In this document: one piece after another, positions 1 through 6,027 of the stretch | Numbering within the stretch: the first letter of the stretch is position 1 | Layout: each line of letters starts with the position of its first letter | Assembly (NCBI GenBank): GCA_007125475.1 | Contig: SLDB01000046.1 | Coordinates: forward strand, 1-9,115 | Length of the DNA stretch: 9,115 nucleotides | Direction of reading: 5' to 3' | DNA from: Nitriliruptoraceae bacterium | GTDB lineage: Bacteria > Actinomycetota > Nitriliruptoria > Nitriliruptorales > Nitriliruptoraceae | Program-made: the position numbers and the translations under genes | Notes under the pieces: generated by a model | What the model was told of the DNA's origin: nothing | The model's database searches: none | The model's input: only the letters and a program-made list of their open reading frames with translations

Positions 1-26
1 CGGATACCGGGTACGGCCGTGGTCAT
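1..26 (-). CDS. Start of an unidentified gene, cut by the left edge
   Basis: An ATG at 26-24 on the minus strand opens a frame reading M-T-T-A-V-P-G-I before the window ends. A strong Shine-Dalgarno GGAGGG lies six bases upstream, and the ATG overlaps the TGA (25-23) of the broken hemY gene as ATGA. Such coupling suggests this is the third gene of an operon with the cupredoxin and the hemY relic. Eight residues are too few to identify the product. Other heme-pathway genes such as hemH or hemQ commonly follow hemY in actinobacteria, but nothing here proves that. Confidence 0.5.
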
Positions 27-363
27 CGGGCACCCTCCATGGTCGGTTGGTCCTGCACCAGACGGTCCGCCACGGCCGTCGCCACGCGGAGACAGCTGCC
101 GATCCCACGCCGTCGAACACCGCGCCGGCGACCTCGATGCGGTGTCGGAGCGGCGGTCGAGCCGGTCGTCGCGGGCACGACCCGCCGACATCCGCACGAC
201 GAACCCTCCGTCGGTGCGCGACAGGTGCGGCCACTGGTGACTCAGGAACGTCGCCGGCCTCCGGGACCGTCACGGAGACGCCGGCGTCGGCGAGGCGGAC
301 CGCGGCCAGCAGCCCGGTGACCCCGACGCCGACCACCACGACGTGTCGGGGTTCCCGGCTCAC
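23..363 (-). pseudogene. hemY: Broken hemY-type protoporphyrinogen/coproporphyrinogen oxidase
   Basis: Three pieces of a HemY-like FAD oxidase can be read in different frames. Piece 1 (363-250) starts at GTG and gives the N-terminal Rossmann strand with dinucleotide motif GVGVTG and a following PEAGD. Piece 2 (about 251-141) reads FLSHQWPHL, then GGFVVRMSAGRARDD, matching the KWPH...RxxVGRAGD region late in HemY proteins. Piece 3 (138-23) reads IEVAGAVFDGVG and, after a one-base slip near 104, IGSCLRVATAVADRLVQDQ, ending at TGA 25-23; this matches the family C-terminus (VAGAxxxGVGIxxCIxxGxxAA). About 113 codons remain of a family usually about 450-480 residues, so at least two internal deletions and one frameshift are inferred. 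The start overlaps the cupredoxin stop (GTGA) and the end overlaps the next ATG. The enzyme would oxidise a porphyrinogen in heme synthesis; this copy cannot be active. Confidence 0.82.
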
Positions 364-764
364 CCGGTGGGCTCCGCGTCGACCACGACGACCTCCAGCT
401 CCATGCCGGCGTCGCGGTGACCGGGCACCGAGCACCACGCCACGCTCGACGCCGTGCGTGGGTCGAGCGTGACGTTGATCGCCTCACCCGGCCGCACGGT
501 GCCGCTCTCCCAGCCGTCGTCGAACACCAGGTCGTGGACGATCGCGCCGTCGTTGCGCAGGTGCAGCTGCAACGCACGACCCGCCTCGACCTCGAGGCGC
601 TCGGGCTCGTAGTACATGTCGCCGGCGGTCACGACGATGTCGGCGTCCTCCGGCGAGTCCGCCGGGGCGGGTGCCGCCGCGCACCCGAGCAGGACCAACG
701 CCCCGGCCGCGACCGTCGATCCCACACCGATTCGTGCACGGGTGCGTGTACGGGGGGGCGTCAC
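360..764 (-). CDS. Cupredoxin-domain lipoprotein with type 1 copper site
   Basis: This encodes a 134-residue exported copper protein, probably an electron carrier or copper-binding protein outside the membrane. I chose GTG at 764 because GGAGGT sits seven bases upstream; a longer open frame to 923 lacks such a signal and would cover the divergent promoter region. Residues 11-28 form a hydrophobic signal ending in the lipobox VLLGC, so Cys28 is the likely lipidated residue. The mature part has a beta-rich cupredoxin pattern. His77 (in IVHDLVF) with Cys111, His116 and Met121 (C-x4-H-x4-M) make a complete type 1 copper ligand set. Its stop overlaps the start of the hemY relic by GTGA, so the two were co-translated. 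The divergent neighbour is heme A synthase, which fits a role near cytochrome oxidase or a copper-dependent reductase. The precise partner is unknown. Confidence 0.85.
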   Translation of the reverse strand: MTPPRTRTRARIGVGSTVAAGALVLLGCAAAPAPADSPEDADIVVTAGDMYYEPERLEVEAGRALQLHLRNDGAIVHDLVFDDGWESGTVRPGEAINVTLDPRTASSVAWCSVPGHRDAGMELEVVVVDAEPTG

Positions 765-799
765 CAATGCACCTCCACGGGGCGCGTTCGCCTCGTCAA

Positions 800-835
800 A
801 CGATGAGTTATCTGCTAAACGTAGCACCTCATCGT
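800..835. repeat. Nested inverted repeat between divergent genes
   Basis: Perfect 8-bp arms ACGATGAG (800-807) and CTCATCGT (828-835) enclose a second perfect dyad, GCTA-aacg-TAGC (814-825). It lies in a relatively AT-rich pocket between the cupredoxin (start 764) and heme A synthase (start 894). It could be an operator shared by both divergent genes or a hairpin in a leader RNA. No clear -35/-10 pair was recognised on either strand here, so the role is inferred from position and symmetry only. Confidence 0.5.
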
Positions 836-893
836 CGAGCCCTCCGGAGATGGCCGCCCCGCTGCCGTACTCCCCGGGCAGGAGGCCAGCGAC

Positions 894-1892
894 ATGCCCG
901 AGGTCCGCAGCTCCCGGATCCACGACCCGCTCCGGGCGTTCCGGCGGTTCGCGATCGCCACCACCGCGGCCACCCTGGTGCTGATCGCCATGGGTGGCGC
1001 GGTGCGGGCGACGGACTCCGGACTGGCGTGCCCTGACTGGCCGGCCTGTTACGGGCAGTGGATCCCGCCGGGCGACCTCAACATGTGGCTAGAGCACAGC
1101 CACCGCCTGTGGGCGGGCGTGGTCGGCCTGCTCATCGCCACCCTGACCGTCTGGGCCTGGGTCCGCCACCGCCGATCGCCCTGGCTGTGGCGCCTCGGCG
1201 CGGTGGCCAGCGGCCTGGTCCTCGTGCAGGCGGGTCTCGGCGCCGCGGTGGTGCTGCTCCACCTGCGCGCCGGGTTGGTCGCCTCCCACCTGGCGATGTC
1301 GTGGGTGATCGTGGCCTGCCTGCTGGCGATGATCGCGTTGACCACGTTGCGCGCGGCGCCCGACACCATCCAGGGCCTTGCCGCCCGCGCGGCCGAACGC
1401 GACGTCGGGCGCTGGGCAGCGGTCGTCGCGGCCGCGGTCCTCGCCCAGGGCGTACTCGGCAGCCAGGCCACCGGTCACGGTGCGGCGTACGTCTTCAACG
1501 CCGTCCCGATCTGGCTCGTCGAGGAGGGCTGGACAGGTACCTCGCGCGAGATCCTCCACGTCACCCACCGCGCCGCCGGCTACCTCGTCGCCGGCCTCGT
1601 CATCGCGCTGGCCGTCGCCGCCCGCCGCCGCAGCCACGGCGTCCCCGGCACGCCGCGCTGGGTGGTCGTCGTCCCCATGATCGCGGCGGTGCTGGTCGTC
1701 GTGCAGGTCGGGCTCGGGGTCACCAACGTCCTCACCCGCGCCACGGTGTGGAGCGCGCTGGGGCACCTCACCGTGGCGAGCTGGTTGTGGACCGCGACCG
1801 CACTCGCAGCCGCGCTCGGGCTCACCAGCGGCCGAGGCCGGCCGAACGAGCCCCACGAGGAACCCGCCCGATTGCAAACCCTTAGTGAATGA
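894..1892 (+). CDS. ctaA: Heme A synthase (CtaA/COX15 family)
   Basis: This encodes a 332-residue membrane enzyme that oxidises the C8 methyl group of heme O to give heme A for aa3-type cytochrome oxidase. The ATG at 894 follows AGGAGG with eight bases between. About eight membrane helices are visible. Hallmarks are the loop GLACPDWPAC with the cysteine pair Cys46/Cys52, the E-H-x-H-R motif (His68, His70), His132 in ASHLAMSW, His225 in VTHRAAGY and His291 in GHLTVASW. These give the conserved histidines of the two four-helix halves that bind heme. The length is usual for the bacterial family. The basic, proline-rich tail after residue 312 is probably cytoplasmic. It is divergent from the cupredoxin and hemY relic. 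No ctaB (heme O synthase) or oxidase subunit gene is visible in the window. Confidence 0.93.
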   Translation: MPEVRSSRIHDPLRAFRRFAIATTAATLVLIAMGGAVRATDSGLACPDWPACYGQWIPPGDLNMWLEHSHRLWAGVVGLLIATLTVWAWVRHRRSPWLWRLGAVASGLVLVQAGLGAAVVLLHLRAGLVASHLAMSWVIVACLLAMIALTTLRAAPDTIQGLAARAAERDVGRWAAVVAAAVLAQGVLGSQATGHGAAYVFNAVPIWLVEEGWTGTSREILHVTHRAAGYLVAGLVIALAVAARRRSHGVPGTPRWVVVVPMIAAVLVVVQVGLGVTNVLTRATVWSALGHLTVASWLWTATALAAALGLTSGRGRPNEPHEEPARLQTLSE

Positions 1893-1895
1893 CTT

Positions 1896-1927
1896 ATCGT
1901 TATTCCGGTGGATCGTTATTCCGGTGG
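1896..1927. repeat. Perfect 16-bp tandem duplication upstream of hemerythrin gene
   Basis: The unit ATCGTTATTCCGGTGG occurs twice, head to tail and without mismatch (1896-1911 and 1912-1927), directly after the ctaA stop and 70 bases before the hemerythrin start. The stretch is AT-rich compared with the surrounding genes. It could be a duplicated regulator half-site or promoter element for the hemerythrin/NnrS-like pair, or a neutral slippage duplication. I cannot match it to a known operator. Confidence 0.6.
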
Positions 1928-1996
1928 TCCGTGCACCCGACGTCGGACGCACCGGCCCGAGCCGCTCCGCCCCCCGCCCGCTGCTGAGGAACGCCC

Positions 1997-2791
1997 ATGA
2001 CCGCCACCGTCTCCCTCGCCACGACCCCGGCCGACGCCCGCGCCGTCGACGCCGTGCAGGAGCACCACGCCGAGCTCCTCGGCGCGCTGTCCACCCACGT
2101 CGAACGACTCCTGACGGCCGTCAGACGCCACGACGAGGCCGCCTGGGAAGCTCCCCGGGACGCGCTGACGCACTGGTGCGAGCATGAGCTCGTACCCCAC
2201 GCCGTCGCCGAGGAAGCGGCCCTGTACCCGGCGGCTGCCGGCCTGGGCCCCGGTCGCCTCCTCATCGCGGCGATGACCGCGGAGCACACCACGATCCGTC
2301 GGCTGGTCAGCGAACTCGCCGCCGCCGACGAGCCGGTGGGGGCTGCCGCGACCGGCGTCGCCCTCCGTGTGGTGTTCGAGAGCCACATGACCACGGAGAA
2401 CGAGCAGATCCTCCCGCTGCTCGCGGGCGATCCGGCGACCTCGCTGGCCGACCTCCTCGAGGGGATGCACGACGCGTTGGGGGAGGCAGCTTTCGAGGGT
2501 GGACACGTCGAACCGCAGGAGGCGCACAGCGGCCACGTCTGCGCGTGCCACGAGGCCGACGAGGAGCTCCCCGAGCTCGACGCCCGCCTGGTGCCCCACG
2601 CCATCCGCCACGCCACGATCTTCGGGGCGCTCGACGCCGTCCGCCCGGGCCACGGCCTGGTGCTCGTGGCGCCGCACGACCCCTTGCCGCTCCTGGCGCA
2701 GGTCGAGGAGCGCGACCCCGGCGCGTTCGCCGTCGACTACCTCGAGTGGGGACCCGAGGCCTGGCGCCTGCACTTCCAGCGATCCGCCTGA
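1997..2791 (+). CDS. Hemerythrin HHE-domain protein with C-terminal DUF2249
   Basis: This encodes a 264-residue soluble protein. The ATG at 1997 follows GAGGAA six bases upstream. Residues about 15-160 form a hemerythrin-like four-helix bundle: His23/His24 (QEHHAELL), His63 (CEHELVPH), Glu72/Glu73 (AEEAALYP), His97 (AEHTTIRR), and His130 with Glu134 (ESHMTTENE). These are the expected ligands of a non-heme di-iron centre. A linker with Cys182-Ala-Cys184-His185 leads to a DUF2249 domain (about 193-261; ELDARLVPHAIRH, then VLVAPHDPLPLL and YLEWGPEAWRL). HHE and DUF2249 proteins are often found with nitric oxide or nitrosative-stress genes, and di-iron HHE proteins bind O2 or NO or repair iron centres. 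The stop at 2791 is five bases before the proposed start of the membrane protein that follows, so the two are likely co-translated. Confidence 0.88.
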   Translation: MTATVSLATTPADARAVDAVQEHHAELLGALSTHVERLLTAVRRHDEAAWEAPRDALTHWCEHELVPHAVAEEAALYPAAAGLGPGRLLIAAMTAEHTTIRRLVSELAAADEPVGAAATGVALRVVFESHMTTENEQILPLLAGDPATSLADLLEGMHDALGEAAFEGGHVEPQEAHSGHVCACHEADEELPELDARLVPHAIRHATIFGALDAVRPGHGLVLVAPHDPLPLLAQVEERDPGAFAVDYLEWGPEAWRLHFQRSA

Positions 2792-2796
2792 CCCCC

Positions 2797-3918
2797 TTGA
2801 CCGGACCACGCCACGTCGGGCGGACGACACCCGACCCCGCGGCGAGCCCCGGGTCCGCGCCCCGGATCCCGCGGCACCGCCTCCTGTTGCTGGCGGGCGG
2901 TGGGGTTGGGCTGCTGCTGGGGATGTACACCGGTCTGGCCCGAGCAGGCATCGAGCACCGGTTCGTCGCCGCCGACCTGCACGGCATCCAGATGGTGATC
3001 GGGTTCCTCGGGACGCTGATCGCGCTCGAGCGCGCGGTCGCCCTCGGTTCGCGCTGGGGCTACGCCGCCCCCACCCTCAGCGTCGCCGGGGTACTGGCCC
3101 TGCCGTTCACCCGGCTGGCCGGTGGGCTGCTCCTCACCGCCGCGGGCGGTGTGGTCGTCGCCACCACCCTCGAGCCGTGGCGCCGCGGCAGCCGTGAGGC
3201 GCACGTGGCGATCATGGCCACCGGCGCGCTGGCCTGGGTCACCGCGATGGTGCTGTGGCTCACGGGGGCCGGCCCGATCCGGATCACCCCGTTGCTGGCC
3301 GCGTTCCTGGTGCTCACCATCGTCGGGGAGCGACTCGAGCTCAGTCGGCTGTCCCTGCCGTCACCGGAGAGCCGGAGACGGTTCCACCTCGCCGTGGCGG
3401 TGTTCACCGCCGGTGTCGCGATCGCGCCGTTCTCGCGGGGCACCGGGCTGCTCCTCGGCGGCCTGGGCCTGATCGGCCAGGTGCTGTGGTTGGGCCGGTA
3501 CGACCTCGCGCGCCGAACGATCCGACGCCCGGGTGTCACCCGGTTCGCCGCCACCTGCATCCTCGCCGGCTACCTGTGGTTGGCGGTCAGCGGCCTGCTG
3601 TGGGTCGCGATGGGGCTGGGAGCGAGCGGACCGCTGCTGCACGACGCGCTGGTGCACGCGCTGTTCCTCGGGTTCGTGCTCTCGATGGTCATGGGCCACG
3701 CCCCGATCATCGTCCCCGCCGTGCTGCGGACCCCGTTGGGCTTCCACCCGGTGGCCTACGTCCCGCTCGGGCTCCTCCACCTCTCGGTGGCGGTGCGTAT
3801 CGGGGCCGATCTCGCCGGGTCGTACCCCTGGCGGGAGGCGGCCCTGAACGGCAACGTCGCCGCGATCGTGGCGTTCGTCGTCGTCACGGTGACCATGCTC
3901 CGGCGTGTGCGCGGCTGA
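2797..3918 (+). CDS. Histidine-rich multi-pass membrane protein, NnrS-like
   Basis: The frame gives about 373 residues with roughly eleven or twelve membrane helices. TTG at 2797 is the first usable start after the hemerythrin stop. There is no good Shine-Dalgarno, so reinitiation after the hemerythrin gene is assumed and the start is uncertain; the first obvious hydrophobic segment begins near residue 28. Histidines sit in or beside helices: His62 (DLHGIQMVIGF), His282 and His287 (LHDALVHALFLGF), His301 (MGHAPIIVPAVL), His317 and His328 (LLHLSV). Conserved-looking ALERAVALG and VGERLELSRL follow helices. The HG...GFLG and late HALFLGF...GHAP pattern resembles NnrS-type heme/copper membrane proteins of denitrifiers, but I am not certain it belongs to that Pfam family. 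The neighbouring hemerythrin supports a role in NO or O2 physiology. It could also be an uncharacterised heme-binding or cofactor-handling protein. Confidence 0.7.
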   Translation: MTGPRHVGRTTPDPAASPGSAPRIPRHRLLLLAGGGVGLLLGMYTGLARAGIEHRFVAADLHGIQMVIGFLGTLIALERAVALGSRWGYAAPTLSVAGVLALPFTRLAGGLLLTAAGGVVVATTLEPWRRGSREAHVAIMATGALAWVTAMVLWLTGAGPIRITPLLAAFLVLTIVGERLELSRLSLPSPESRRRFHLAVAVFTAGVAIAPFSRGTGLLLGGLGLIGQVLWLGRYDLARRTIRRPGVTRFAATCILAGYLWLAVSGLLWVAMGLGASGPLLHDALVHALFLGFVLSMVMGHAPIIVPAVLRTPLGFHPVAYVPLGLLHLSVAVRIGADLAGSYPWREAALNGNVAAIVAFVVVTVTMLRRVRG

Positions 3919-3981
3919 ACGCGACCGGGCAGCTCCGACGTGGCCCACTCGACGCACCGCCACGCAGGCGGGAGGACCCGT

Positions 3982-3987
3982 TAGGGT
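3982..3987 (+). promoter_or_regulatory. Possible -10 box of the NYN-domain gene
   Basis: TAGGGT fits the TANNNT pattern common at actinobacterial -10 boxes and would place transcription start near 3994, about 20 bases before the GTG. No convincing -35 box lies 16-18 bases upstream. The 96-base gap 3919-4014 otherwise holds only a weak 6-bp inverted repeat (CGTGGC 3939-3944 with GCCACG 3959-3964). Confidence 0.3.
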
Positions 3988-4014
3988 CGATGGTCGAACC
4001 GGCCGGGAGGCGAC

Positions 4015-4431
4015 GTGGTCGATGCGGGGTCGCACGGCGGAGGGCGCCTGCTGGTGGATGCGATGAACGTGCTCGCCAGCCGCCCCGACGGCTGGTGGCG
4101 TGACCGCGAGGCCGCCTACCGTCGGCTGATCACCCAATTGCAGCCGCTGGCCGCCGGCCGGCCGGGTCCGGTGATCGTCGTGGTCGAGGGCAGGGCTGGT
4201 GACGCGCTCGCGCCGGGCACCCACGGTGACGTCGAGGTCGTCCATGCCGGCACTCGCGGGCCCGACGCCGCCGACGACCGCCTGGTCGCCCTGGTCGAGG
4301 CAGCCGCGCACCCGGCGAGCGACACGGTCGTCACCGCCGATCGCGCGCTGCGCGACCGCATCGAGGCCATCGGCGCCACCGTGATCGGGCCGGGAGCACT
4401 CCGGGGGCACCTCGACGACCGTGGATCGTGA
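4015..4431 (+). CDS. NYN/PIN-like domain protein (YacP-type predicted RNase)
   Basis: This encodes 138 residues, about one compact domain. GTG at 4015 is preceded by GGGAGG with four bases between. The fold is recognised from LLVDAMNVL (Asp15, Asn18), the VIVVVEGR strand, an acidic GPDAADDRLVALVE segment (Asp84, Asp87, Asp88) and VVTADRALRDRI (Asp109). These match the metal-binding acidic residues of NYN/PIN-type nucleases related to YacP, which cleave RNA using divalent metal. No toxin/antitoxin partner is adjacent, so a housekeeping RNA-processing role is more likely than a toxin. It faces the OsmC gene tail to tail across a 109-base gap. The substrate is unknown. Confidence 0.78.
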   Translation: MVDAGSHGGGRLLVDAMNVLASRPDGWWRDREAAYRRLITQLQPLAAGRPGPVIVVVEGRAGDALAPGTHGDVEVVHAGTRGPDAADDRLVALVEAAAHPASDTVVTADRALRDRIEAIGATVIGPGALRGHLDDRGS

Positions 4432-4441
4432 CCGTGGGTCC

Positions 4442-4479
4442 AGAGCCCGGGCGCTCTCCGTCGCGCCACGAGCGTGGCG
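4442..4479. terminator. Two adjacent hairpins between convergent genes
   Basis: AGAGC (4442-4446) pairs with GCTCT (4453-4457), and CGCCAC (4464-4469) pairs with GTGGCG (4474-4479) around a GAGC loop. They lie between the NYN gene stop (4431) and the OsmC gene end (4541). No T-run follows on either strand, so these are at best weak, bidirectional, GC-rich terminator-like structures. Confidence 0.3.
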
Positions 4480-4540
4480 GCCTGCTGGCGAGGCGTCGTC
4501 CGACCCGACGCCGGCGCAGGATGGTGCCGTGCCGTGATGG

Positions 4541-4999
4541 TCACCGGCCTTCGACGGTGCGGACCTCGATCTGCCCCTCGAGGGTGCGATGGACCGGACA
4601 CCGGTCAGCGATCGAGAGCAGCTGATCACGGGTCGGGCGGTCGAGCTCGCCGTGCAGGGTCACGACCCGGGTGAACCGTTCGATGCGTCCGTCGGCGTGA
4701 TCGCAGTCGGCGCAGTCATCGGCGTGAACGCGGTCGAACGTAACGGTGGTCGTGACGTCGGTGAGTGGCAGCTGCTTGCGGTCGGCGTACATCCGCAGGG
4801 TCATCGAGGTGCACGCGGCGAGCCCGGCAGCCAGGTAGTCGTAGGGCGTGGGGCCGGCCTCGGCGCCGCCGACCGACCGCGGCTCGTCGGCGACCAGCGT
4901 GAAGCCGCGGGACGACACGGCAGTCGTGAGCCCGTCGCTGGTGCGCGCCACCGCTCCGACGTCGTCGTAGGACCCTGCTCCGCGCGGAAGCGCCGGCAA
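4541..4999 (-). CDS. OsmC/Ohr-family peroxiredoxin-like protein
   Basis: The frame encodes up to 152 residues. OsmC-family proteins are thiol-dependent peroxidases that reduce organic hydroperoxides. The signature is YDYLAAGLAACTSMTLRMYA, with Cys63 at the start of the central helix, and the second catalytic Cys134 in ADRCPVHRTLEG near the C-terminus. A VHADDCADCDHADGR loop adds Cys96 and Cys99; a CxxC-like insert of this kind occurs in one OsmC subgroup. The start is unsure: TTG at 4999 has only a weak GGACGAG upstream, while GTG at 4951 (before ARTSDGLT) would match the usual N-terminus but lacks a well-spaced Shine-Dalgarno. No ATG exists in frame upstream before a stop. It lies 133 bases downstream of the thioredoxin-like gene on the same strand, so it may share the MerR-controlled transcript. 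Confidence 0.86.
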   Translation of the reverse strand: MPALPRGAGSYDDVGAVARTSDGLTTAVSSRGFTLVADEPRSVGGAEAGPTPYDYLAAGLAACTSMTLRMYADRKQLPLTDVTTTVTFDRVHADDCADCDHADGRIERFTRVVTLHGELDRPTRDQLLSIADRCPVHRTLEGQIEVRTVEGR

Positions 5000-5132
5000 C
5001 GACTCGTCCGCGGGGTTGCGTCCGGGATCGACCGTAGGGGATCGGCGTCCGGCTCCCCGATCGCTCGGTCACCGTTGCGAGCCACAGGCTACCCAGCCGG
5101 TACCCGTCGCCTCCCTGCAGCCGGACGCGAGT

Positions 5133-5426
5133 TCACGGCAGCACGTCCCGGAGCTGATCCAGGGTCGGCGAGCCTTGTGGCCCGTCGGGGGTCGCGTACA
5201 CCCGACACGCCAGCCCGGTCGGTTCGTCCCCGGTCGTGAACGGATCGACGCCGTCGACCAGCACCGTCGGCGAACCGGCGAACCCCAGACGCTCGGCTTC
5301 CTCGGGTGTGTCCACCACTTCGTGGACCAGCTCGAACCCGGGCTCGGCGGCCAGGCTGCGCAACCGACGGTCGGCGACCTCCCAGTTCGGGCAGCCATCG
5401 AAGTACCGCAGCGTCACTTCGGTCAT
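5133..5426 (-). CDS. Small thioredoxin-fold protein with single active-site Cys
   Basis: This encodes 97 residues. ATG at 5426 follows GGGAGC with seven bases between; longer frames upstream would run through the promoter. The N-terminus TLRYFDGCPNW looks like a thioredoxin strand leading into the active-site helix, but the second cysteine of a CxxC is replaced by Trp15, leaving Cys12. It continues with FAGSPTVLVDGVDPF (the cis-proline SPT region of the fold) and GLACRVYATPDG with Cys74, then SPTLDQLRDVL. Small proteins of this type are often found beside heavy-metal regulators. A monothiol transfer or metal-binding role is plausible; disulfide reductase activity by a CxxC is not. It is divergent from the merR-type gene, and the MerR-type promoter at 5458-5489 points at it. 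Confidence 0.8.
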   Translation of the reverse strand: MTEVTLRYFDGCPNWEVADRRLRSLAAEPGFELVHEVVDTPEEAERLGFAGSPTVLVDGVDPFTTGDEPTGLACRVYATPDGPQGSPTLDQLRDVLP

Positions 5427-5457
5427 AAGCGTGCTCCCGTCGGTGTCCAGTACCGTG

Positions 5458-5489
5458 ACGCTACGGCTTCCATCGCACTGGAAGGTCAA
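5458..5489 (-). promoter_or_regulatory. MerR-type promoter and operator for the thioredoxin-like gene
   Basis: Read on the minus strand, a -35 box TTGACC (5489-5484) and a -10 box TAGCGT (5463-5458) are separated by 20 bases, longer than the 17 that sigma-70-type polymerase prefers. The spacer is occupied by a perfect dyad, CTTCCA (5484-5479) with TGGAAG (5472-5467), six bases apart. This is the known architecture of MerR-family activated promoters: the bound regulator untwists the overlong spacer when metal binds. Transcription would start near 5451, about 25 bases before the ATG at 5426. Confidence 0.85.
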
Positions 5490-5517
5490 CCCACGGGAAG
5501 GTCGAGAGGAGCCAGCG

Positions 5518-5931
5518 ATGTTGATCGGTGAACTCGCGACCGCCACCGGTGTGAGCACCAAGACGCTGCGCTTCTACGAGGCCGACGGGCTGCTCCCCGA
5601 ACCGGATCGCACCGCGGCCGGGTACCGCGTCTACACCGAGACCGCCGTCGACCGGGTGCGCTTCATCCGGAAGGCCAAGGCCGCCGGCCTCACGCTCGCC
5701 CAGATCCGCGAGATCCTCACCATCCGCGACGGTGGGCAGGCGCCATGCGAGCACGTCGCCGGCCTCGTCGACCAACGCATCGAACACCTCGATCGGCGCC
5801 TCGCCGAACTCGAACACACCCGCACCGAGCTCCTCGCCCTCCGGGTGCGGCTCGACACCCTCGAGCCAGCCGACTGCCGTGACGAGGTCTGCGTCGCCAT
5901 CACGAACCCGCCCACCACCGATCGAGCCTGA
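5518..5931 (+). CDS. MerR-family heavy-metal-responsive regulator
   Basis: This encodes 137 residues, typical for the metal-sensing branch. ATG at 5518 follows AGGAG with seven bases between. Residues 1-70 form the winged helix-turn-helix (LIGELATATGVSTKTLRFYE, then GYRVYTETAVDRVRFI). A dimerisation coiled coil spans about 82-115. Metal-binding candidates are Cys77 with His79 (APCEHVAG), Cys120 and Cys125 (ADCRDEVC). A Cys before the coiled coil plus two after it is the arrangement of MerR, ZntR and PbrR-type sensors of divalent soft metals, rather than the two-Cys loop of CueR, so Hg, Pb, Cd or Zn are likelier than Cu(I). The exact metal cannot be read from sequence. It is divergent from the thioredoxin-like gene and probably controls it through the dyad at 5467-5484, also affecting its own transcription. 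Confidence 0.92.
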   Translation: MLIGELATATGVSTKTLRFYEADGLLPEPDRTAAGYRVYTETAVDRVRFIRKAKAAGLTLAQIREILTIRDGGQAPCEHVAGLVDQRIEHLDRRLAELEHTRTELLALRVRLDTLEPADCRDEVCVAITNPPTTDRA

Positions 5932-6027
5932 CGGGCCTCGAGGAACGAAGCCCTCCCGCGCCGCGGCTCTGGTCGGACCAGGTCGTCAGCTCGGCAGCGG
6001 ACACCACCCACCTCCCACGTGGGCCCG

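Noticed and set aside
765..923. N-terminal extension of the cupredoxin frame to an ATG at 923
   Set aside because: It would place a signal peptide deep inside the protein and overlap the ctaA start. GTG at 764 has a strong ribosome site and puts the signal at the N-terminus.
3939..3964. CGTGGC/GCCACG inverted repeat after the membrane protein gene as a terminator
   Set aside because: Six base pairs, a 14-base loop and no T-run; too weak to call.
4015..4431. NYN-domain gene as a toxin of a toxin-antitoxin pair
   Set aside because: No small antitoxin-like gene is adjacent on either side, and the motif pattern is closer to YacP-type RNases than to VapC.
3361..4629. A 422-codon minus-strand frame across the membrane protein and NYN genes
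   Set aside because: Low-complexity Arg/Asp/Gly/His composition without domains, spanning two genes that have clear plus-strand signatures.
5000..5132. Possible tRNA or small RNA between OsmC and the thioredoxin-like gene
   Set aside because: No T-loop consensus, acceptor stem pairing or anticodon arm could be assembled; only a weak 6-bp inverted repeat is present.
5427..5561. N-terminal extension of the thioredoxin-like frame to 5561
   Set aside because: It would run through the MerR-type promoter and overlap the merR start; ATG at 5426 has a good ribosome site and matches the normal start of the fold.
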